A program made the position numbers and the translations under genes. 27,289 bases of DNA from DAOTUB01 sp034437455. Lineage in GTDB: Bacteria > Chloroflexota > Anaerolineae > B4-G1. Positions 22,642 through 27,289 of the stretch are shown here, one piece after another. The DNA is taken from positions 1 to 27,289 of the forward strand of contig DAOTUB010000254.1 in the NCBI GenBank assembly GCA_034437455.1. Reading direction: 5' to 3'. The notes beneath the pieces are model-generated. The model did no database searches, was not told the DNA's origin, and was given only the letters and a program-made list of their open reading frames with translations. Every line of letters starts with the position of its first letter. Within the stretch, counting starts at the first letter, position 1.

Positions 22642-22658
22642 GGGGGGAGGGCTTTTTC
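22620..22658 (+). terminator. Intrinsic terminator of the riboswitch expression platform
   Basis: AGCCCTTCCCC (22620-22630) pairs with GGGGGAGGGCT (22643-22653), 11 bp with one G-U pair, followed by five T residues. It lies between the aptamer and the first large gene, so the riboswitch probably works, at least in part, by ending transcription early. Confidence 0.8.
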
Positions 22659-22708
22659 ATTGGAGAACCATCCTTATCTGACTACTGTATACCTAAACGA
22701 AGGAGAAA

Positions 22709-25039
22709 ATGATGTATTGGCGCAAACTCATACCAAGCATAACCCTCGGAGCGATGATTACCATCGGTCTATTGCTGAGTCTGAACCTGAGCAATGCTAC
22801 AGCGCAAGCCCGACTCGCTCCGATCTCGGCGACTCTTACGGTAGACCACAGCGACGCGATTAGCAACGCTCTGGCCTACTTGCAGACAAAGCAACTGCCC
22901 AATGGCGGTATCGAAGGCTGGGTTCCCGGCGCAGCCGACGACTTTACCACGATCAAGACCGTCATCGCGCTCGCCGCCGTTCACCGTCCGGTCAATCTTC
23001 TGACCTCGATCAGCGGCACCACCCCACTGGATTATCTCGTGGCGCAAGCCATCACCTACACTCACGACGCCAGCGGCACACTGTTCCCCGGGCGGGCCGG
23101 TATGCTGATCGTGGCCGCCGTCGCTGGCGACAACGATCCAACCGACTTTGGCGGGATGAACCTCATCCACGAACTGACCGCCGCCTACAACGCCGCCACC
23201 GGCGCCTATAGCACGACCGCCGCCCAGGGCTTTGCCACGGGCGCGGTGAACACCACCAACCAATTGTGGGCCATTCTCGGCCTGGCAGCGGCGCAGGAAA
23301 CGATGCCCATTTCGGCCACTGATTTCCTCGTCGGCCTGCAAGAGCCTGACGGCGGATGGGGCTGGGGCGGCGGCTTCGGCGACGTGGACACCACCGCCCT
23401 GGTCATCCAGGCCCTCGTCGCCAGCGATAGCGCGGAGACGGCGCGCGCCCAGGTGCAAGAAGGACTGGGATTTTTGCGCAACACACAGGCCGCCTCTGGC
23501 GGCTGGGAATCGTGGGCGCAGTCCCGTAGGGGCCTACGCTCCTACGGGGGCAGCCTGAGCGCCGACTCGACGGCCGCCGTCATCCAGGCCGTCGCCGCGG
23601 CCGGCTACACCCCGGCGACGGAAAGCTGGGCCGCCGCCGGCGGGCGCACGCCCCACGACGACCTGCTCAGCCTCCAGGCGCCCGACGGCAGCTTTGGCTA
23701 CAACGCGCTGTCCACCGCCCACGCCATCGCGGGCCTGGCCGAAGCGCCCCTGCCCATCTTTGGACGGGTGCAGCGAGCCAACCGTGCTCTCACCTGGATG
23801 AACGAACAACAGAACGGGGACGGCTCCTGGTCGCTCTTTGGATTCCCGGACCCCGGCGCGACCTGCGACGCGGTATTGGCGTACGCGGCAGCCGGTTTCG
23901 ATCCAGCTTCGGTAATGGCTCCTGGCAGCATCACGTCGGCGATGGACTATTTCTCCGCGACCGCCTCCTCCTTCGTCACCAGGAGCGCCGATTCGGCGGG
24001 CAAGTTGGCCCTGGCCGTCGAGAGCGCCGGTGGCGACGCGCGCGATTTCGGCGGCGTGGACATTGTCCGCGTGCTCACCGAGACCTGGTACAGTCCCACG
24101 TTGAGCGGTTTTGGCATCCCCACCAACACGTGGCATCAGGCGTGGGCGATCCTCGGCCTGGCAGCGGCGGGCGAGCCGGTCCCCGTCAGCGCCACTCAGA
24201 CCCTCGCCGGTCTCCAGCAGGCCGACGGCGGCTGGAAATATGACCTGACCGCTGCGTGGTGGAACACCACCGGCCCCGACAACACCGGCCTGGCGTTGCA
24301 GGCTTTGATCGCAGCCGGCGTAGCCCCTACCGATACCCACGTGGTCAGCGGCGTCTCGTTCCTACAGAATCAACAAAACGCCCAAGGAAGCTGGAGCGCC
24401 TGGGGCGGTCCCAATGCTAACTCCACCGCCTACGCTATGCAGGGCTTGCTGGCAACAGGCGAGGACCTGGAAGCCGCGAAGTGGTTGAAGGGCAATCACA
24501 ATCCCTACGCTGGCCTGGCCGCTTTCCAAAAGGCGGACGGCCCTTTTGCCCAGGGTGGAGCGGACAACAGCCTGGCGACCTGGCAAGCCGTACCCGCGCT
24601 GATGGGAGTACACTATCCTTTCTCGCACGCGCTGAAGGCTTTCACCGGCGTCAACCGAGGTCTCGACCCCGACCGGATGGTCGTCGCCCCTCCCCGCGCG
24701 AGCTGGGGCAACGCGGACGTTTTGTGTCCGAGTGTGGACGTGCTCATCCCCTTTGGCAGCGATCTCGATGCCGACGGCAGCGTCGCGCTGGACTGGCGCA
24801 TCGCTGGCGAGACGGTGTGGGTGACGGGCACGATGGTCTACCGAAACGACGGCTACTACACCGCCACGCTCTCCCTCACCAATCCGGTAGCCGCGGACGT
24901 TTTGCGTCCGTACGAGTTTCAGGTCGCCTTTGCCGACCCAGACGGCGTGCAGTCCGGGAGCGGAATCACCGACACCGCTACCCTGAACACGGTCCTGGAG
25001 CCGCACACCATCTATCTCCCGCTCGTCCTGAGGAGTTGA
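22709..25039 (+). CDS. Secreted alpha/alpha-barrel repeat protein, putative B12-binding
   Basis: This 776-aa exported protein has a hydrophobic signal at about 10-30, then two halves of prenyltransferase/terpene-cyclase-like repeats (about 45-345 and 350-640). These carry recurring DGGW, GGWESW and NGDGSW turns, TTNQLWAILGLAAA or TWHQAWAILGLAAA helices, and DTTALVIQALVA units. The region from about 650 is a beta-rich domain ending in IYLPLVLRS, a tail typical of secreted Chloroflexota proteins. Enzymes with this fold have acidic catalytic motifs that I do not see. The N-terminal domain of intrinsic factor and transcobalamin has this barrel fold. ATG 22709 or 22712 fits AAGGAG. The gene is under the cobalamin riboswitch and carries three in-frame palindromes. 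Confidence 0.8.
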   Translation: MMYWRKLIPSITLGAMITIGLLLSLNLSNATAQARLAPISATLTVDHSDAISNALAYLQTKQLPNGGIEGWVPGAADDFTTIKTVIALAAVHRPVNLLTSISGTTPLDYLVAQAITYTHDASGTLFPGRAGMLIVAAVAGDNDPTDFGGMNLIHELTAAYNAATGAYSTTAAQGFATGAVNTTNQLWAILGLAAAQETMPISATDFLVGLQEPDGGWGWGGGFGDVDTTALVIQALVASDSAETARAQVQEGLGFLRNTQAASGGWESWAQSRRGLRSYGGSLSADSTAAVIQAVAAAGYTPATESWAAAGGRTPHDDLLSLQAPDGSFGYNALSTAHAIAGLAEAPLPIFGRVQRANRALTWMNEQQNGDGSWSLFGFPDPGATCDAVLAYAAAGFDPASVMAPGSITSAMDYFSATASSFVTRSADSAGKLALAVESAGGDARDFGGVDIVRVLTETWYSPTLSGFGIPTNTWHQAWAILGLAAAGEPVPVSATQTLAGLQQADGGWKYDLTAAWWNTTGPDNTGLALQALIAAGVAPTDTHVVSGVSFLQNQQNAQGSWSAWGGPNANSTAYAMQGLLATGEDLEAAKWLKGNHNPYAGLAAFQKADGPFAQGGADNSLATWQAVPALMGVHYPFSHALKAFTGVNRGLDPDRMVVAPPRASWGNADVLCPSVDVLIPFGSDLDADGSVALDWRIAGETVWVTGTMVYRNDGYYTATLSLTNPVAADVLRPYEFQVAFADPDGVQSGSGITDTATLNTVLEPHTIYLPLVLRS
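23523..23548. repeat. Palindrome inside the barrel-protein gene
   Basis: CCCGTAGG (23523-23530) pairs with CCTACGGG (23541-23548). It encodes SRRGLRSYGG, which breaks the repeat pattern of the protein without breaking the frame. It is like the GTAG...CTAC elements found between genes. Confidence 0.65.
24713..24730. repeat. Short palindrome in coding sequence, copy 1
   Basis: GCGGACGTTTTGTGTCCG forms a hairpin CGGAC/GTCCG. A near-identical 18-mer occurs at 24893-24910 in the same gene. It encodes ADVLCP. Confidence 0.6.
24893..24910. repeat. Short palindrome in coding sequence, copy 2
   Basis: GCGGACGTTTTGCGTCCG differs from copy 1 at one position. It encodes ADVLRP in the C-terminal beta domain, in the same frame as copy 1. 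Confidence 0.6.
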
Positions 25040-25054
25040 GCACCTTGGCGACCC

Positions 25055-25088
25055 GTTCCGGCGCGGTCAGTGGAGATCGCGCCGGAAC
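25055..25088. repeat. Hairpin between the barrel and DUF4430 genes
   Basis: GTTCCGGCGCG (25055-25065) and CGCGCCGGAAC (25078-25088) pair perfectly around 12 nt. No T-run follows on the plus strand. It may stabilise the upstream message or set the ratio of the two proteins. Confidence 0.65.
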
Positions 25089-25109
25089 CTAGCGTTTCGT
25101 GGAGGAAAC

Positions 25110-26378
25110 ATGAAGCACAGGATCATAATTTGTCTGGCACTGCTGGCTCTCGTCGGAACCAGCCTGCCGGTTGTGCGCGCTCAGACGCCCAATCGGGCCG
25201 GCCTGATTGTGCGTTTCGGCGACGGCTCCGTCACCACCCGCTGCATCGAGTTCAGCGAATCCGAGATCAGCGGCTACGATCTTTTGACGCGCTCCGGCCT
25301 GGACATTGTCGAAGCCTTCGATCCGGGACAGGGAGCGGCGATCTGTAGCATCGAAGGAGAAGGCTGCCCGGCGTCGAGTTGTTTGACCTGCGACGTTCCC
25401 AACTATTGGTCCTACTGGCACCTCGTGGACGGGACCTGGGTCTATTCCCAGATCGGCTCCAGCAATTGCACGGTCCATCCTGGCGACATCGAAGGATGGC
25501 GCTGGGGAAGCGGCAACCCGCCGCCCGTCGTCCCGTTCGACCAGATCTGCACGCCCCTGCCGACGGCGACTGCTACCGCAACGCCGCAGCCGACCGACAC
25601 ACCTCCTCCGCCGACGGCGACCGCTACCGCGACGCCGCAGCCGACCAACACGCCGATCCCTCAAATCGCGACCGCAACACTGCAACCGACCGACACGCCC
25701 GCGCCCGTGGTCTGGTTCCGCTTGGACGAAAATCCCATCGCTGCCGGGACTTGCACGACCGTGCGCTGGGATACCGCCAACGTCCAGGAAATCTATTTGG
25801 ATGGGGAGCGCGTGGACCCCAACAGCAGTCGAGATGTTTGTCCCGCTGCATCGCAAGAGTACCAGTTGCGAGTCGTGAGCGCCGAGGGAGAAAAGACGCA
25901 CACGCTCGTGCTGGGCGTGACCGGCGCGGCGCCCACCGCTACCGCGACGCCACAATCCACCGCGCCTGCGTCCCCCACCCCCGCGCCTGCGACCGCTACC
26001 GCGACGACTGTGCCACCTTCACCCACCTTGCCGCCTGGAGCAATCTCGCCGACTTTGCCCACGCCGACTGTACCGCCGATGGCAACCACGCCCGCCCCAC
26101 CCTCCGCCCGTAGCGGCGCAGGCGACTCCGGGACCATGCCTACACCAGCGCAGATAGCGGCGCTATCTCCATCACCTCTTCCTGAGCAGATCGGCCAACC
26201 GCAGCCTATACCGACATCTTCCAGCGCCGCGCTGCCGGCATCCAGCGATGAGGAGTCCGCCGAACCATTCTTCCCGACCAATTACATCATCTTCAGCCTC
26301 ATCGCGGGCGGACTGTTGGGATGGCTGGTCTTTGTGATCACGAACCGAAACGAACCGAAAGCAACATGCACCGAGTGA
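25110..26378 (+). CDS. Membrane-anchored DUF4430 (transcobalamin C-terminal-like) protein
   Basis: This 422-aa surface protein has a signal peptide (1-24, ending VVRA). Residues about 28-140 fit the DUF4430 pattern: AGLIVRFGDGS, SGYDLLTRSG, ICSIEGEGCP, YWSYWHLVDGTWVYS and HPGDIEGWRWG, with several Cys that may form disulfides. InterPro names this family transcobalamin-like C-terminal. Then come a Thr/Pro-rich linker (about 148-196), an Ig-like domain (about 198-270, WFRLDENPIAAGTCTTVRWD), a second Thr/Pro/Ala-rich linker and a C-terminal membrane helix (about 385-407) with a short cytoplasmic end. ATG 25110 has GGAGG 4 nt upstream. It probably holds cobalamin at the cell surface together with the barrel protein. 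The linkers are built from near-repeats of PTATATATPQPT. Confidence 0.85.
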   Translation: MKHRIIICLALLALVGTSLPVVRAQTPNRAGLIVRFGDGSVTTRCIEFSESEISGYDLLTRSGLDIVEAFDPGQGAAICSIEGEGCPASSCLTCDVPNYWSYWHLVDGTWVYSQIGSSNCTVHPGDIEGWRWGSGNPPPVVPFDQICTPLPTATATATPQPTDTPPPPTATATATPQPTNTPIPQIATATLQPTDTPAPVVWFRLDENPIAAGTCTTVRWDTANVQEIYLDGERVDPNSSRDVCPAASQEYQLRVVSAEGEKTHTLVLGVTGAAPTATATPQSTAPASPTPAPATATATTVPPSPTLPPGAISPTLPTPTVPPMATTPAPPSARSGAGDSGTMPTPAQIAALSPSPLPEQIGQPQPIPTSSSAALPASSDEESAEPFFPTNYIIFSLIAGGLLGWLVFVITNRNEPKATCTE

Positions 26379-27178
26379 TCCGGGGAGCCATCTATGCCTT
26401 CAGCGGGGCTATCGGCGTGCTCGCCTTTGCCTATCCCTTCTTCACGGTATCCCGGCCCGGTGGCTCGCTCGGCCTCACCCACGGCCGAGACGCGCCCTTG
26501 ATCGCGATGGCACTGGTAGGAGTTTCACTGATCGCGCTGCTGGTGGAACTGCAAGGAGGGACGCTCGGCGCCAAGATGGTGGCGCTTCTGGGCGTGCTCG
26601 TCGCCATCGCCAGCGTGCTCCGTTTTGTCGAGGTCGTTCTTCCGATGCCCGGCGGGTTTTCCCCCATCTTTGCGCCCATCATCCTGAGCGGCTACGTCTT
26701 TGGCGGACGCTTTGGTTTCTTGATGGGGGTTTTTACCATGCTCGTCTCCGGGCTGATCACCGGCGGCGTGGGACCCTGGCTCCCCTACCAGATGTTCACC
26801 GCCGGATGGGCCGGGATGACCGCCGGGTGGCTGGGGCAAATCAGCGAGTCAGCGAGTCAGCGAGTCAGCACCTTGATCCTGTGTGCCTTTGGCTTCGTCT
26901 GGGGCCTGCTCTACGGCGTGATTATCAACATCTATTTTTGGCCTTTCGCCGTCGGCACAGCCGAGCAGACATGGTCGCCGGGCATCGGCCTGGGAGAGAC
27001 GATGGGCCGGTACGCGACGTTTTACCTGGTCACCTCCCTGGCGTGGGACATGGCGCGCGCGGTAGGCAACGGGGCGTTGATCCTGCTCCTGGGCGCGCCC
27101 GCACCACCGGCGACGGTTCCACTTCGAGGTGCATGCGACCGATGCTTGACGCGCGAGTGTGGCTCCTTTGGGCGCTGA
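26366..27178 (+). CDS. ECF-type transporter S component, putative cobalamin specificity
   Basis: This 270-aa membrane protein from ATG 26366 (or GTG 26375, which overlaps the previous stop as GTGA) has about seven hydrophobic segments. It contains FSPIFAPIILSGYVFGGRFGFLMG and a Trp/Gly-rich GVGPWLPYQMFTAGWAGMTAG, typical of substrate-binding S components of energy-coupling-factor transporters. The start overlaps the DUF4430 gene by 13 nt, so the three genes form one operon. The cobalamin substrate is inferred from the riboswitch and the transcobalamin-like neighbours. Cobalt or a B12 precursor are the alternatives. A short duplicated run (CAGCGAGT) lies near 26840-26865. Confidence 0.82.
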   Translation: MHRVIRGAIYAFSGAIGVLAFAYPFFTVSRPGGSLGLTHGRDAPLIAMALVGVSLIALLVELQGGTLGAKMVALLGVLVAIASVLRFVEVVLPMPGGFSPIFAPIILSGYVFGGRFGFLMGVFTMLVSGLITGGVGPWLPYQMFTAGWAGMTAGWLGQISESASQRVSTLILCAFGFVWGLLYGVIINIYFWPFAVGTAEQTWSPGIGLGETMGRYATFYLVTSLAWDMARAVGNGALILLLGAPAPPATVPLRGACDRCLTRECGSFGR

Positions 27179-27289
27179 CGACGCTGGTCGCCGCTTCGTC
27201 AACTCGCAACCCGCTCTACACGGTGCTCCTGGCGCTCGTCGCCGCCGTGGTGGGGACGGTCTGCGCCCCCCGCGATGGGGGCCAACGGG
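27133..27289 (+). CDS. EcfT-like transmembrane protein, N-terminal part
   Basis: This frame starts at ATG 27133 (or 27142) with GAGGT just upstream, overlaps the S component gene by 46 nt, and is open to the window end (52 codons). The sequence MLDARVWLLWALTTL followed by STRNPLYTVLLAL matches the start of EcfT/CbiQ proteins, with the D-R pair before helix 1 and the NPLY between helices. EcfT couples the S component to the ATPases, which should lie just beyond the window. Confidence 0.75.
   Translation, partial: MRPMLDARVWLLWALTTLVAASSTRNPLYTVLLALVAAVVGTVCAPRDGGQR

Noticed and set aside
22709..25039. Squalene-hopene cyclase or prenyltransferase enzyme
   Set aside because: The repeats look alike, but the protein is exported, lacks the DxDD-type catalytic motif that I can see, and is controlled by a B12 riboswitch beside a DUF4430 protein.
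1..27289. CRISPR arrays, tRNA, rRNA, transposases, phage genes
   Set aside because: None was seen. Repeats are isolated palindromes without regular spacers, and no transposase or integrase motifs appear in any frame.

Overview
The window is about 60% G+C and gene-dense. It looks like a Chloroflexota chromosome, probably Anaerolineae or a neighbouring class. The pointers are a secreted protein ending in the YLPLVLR-type tail common in that phylum, many GTAG...CTAC palindromic repeats between and inside genes, two-component and ABC genes typical of the group, and selenocysteine use. The taxonomic call is inference; there is no rRNA or other marker gene here.

Layout. (1) 1-2970, minus strand: a receiver-fused histidine kinase broken by a 7-bp tandem duplication, then a PhoB/OmpR-type regulator with its terminator. 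A separate promoter follows that carries three 11-bp direct repeats. It drives a receiver-like protein lacking the phospho-acceptor Asp and a small secreted protein. (2) 2967-6481: pyrimidine-nucleoside phosphorylase (minus), divergent from an amidohydrolase of the MTA/SAH deaminase type fused to a C-terminal CYTH domain. (3) 6509-7188: a VapC-like/AbrB-like toxin-antitoxin pair. (4) 7300-8909: ATPase and permease of a zinc/manganese-type ABC transporter. (5) 8925-14040, minus strand: a seven-gene selenium operon encoding a YedE-type membrane protein, a TusA-like protein, a ZnuA-like lipoprotein, a cysteine desulfurase, a DUF3343 Se/S-carrier-like protein, an unknown 134-aa CXXC protein and SelD. 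SelD itself reads through an in-frame UGA (selenocysteine 17). Most of the last five junctions are overlaps or gaps of about 11 nt. (6) 14041-17801: a long structured leader, an MFS transporter, an M20 amidohydrolase with a near-consensus promoter, and a membrane protein. (7) 17873-22275, minus strand: an ArsR-type regulator, a 49-aa Cys-rich protein and a two-subunit ABC exporter. (8) 22323-27289, plus strand: a cobalamin-riboswitch operon.

The most interesting system is region 8. A cobalamin riboswitch, followed by a 14-codon leader ORF that runs into an intrinsic terminator, precedes four genes. They encode a secreted alpha/alpha-barrel repeat protein, a membrane-anchored protein with a DUF4430 (transcobalamin C-terminal-like) domain, an ECF-type S component, and the start of an EcfT-like protein. 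The two extracellular proteins together resemble the two domains of animal intrinsic factor/transcobalamin. I infer a surface B12-capture device that feeds an ECF transporter.

The selenium operon is the second highlight. A conventional reading loses the first 20 residues of SelD, because the UGA is taken as a stop. The operon also contains a 134-aa protein I cannot assign and a metal-type solute-binding protein whose usual partners lie convergently next door.
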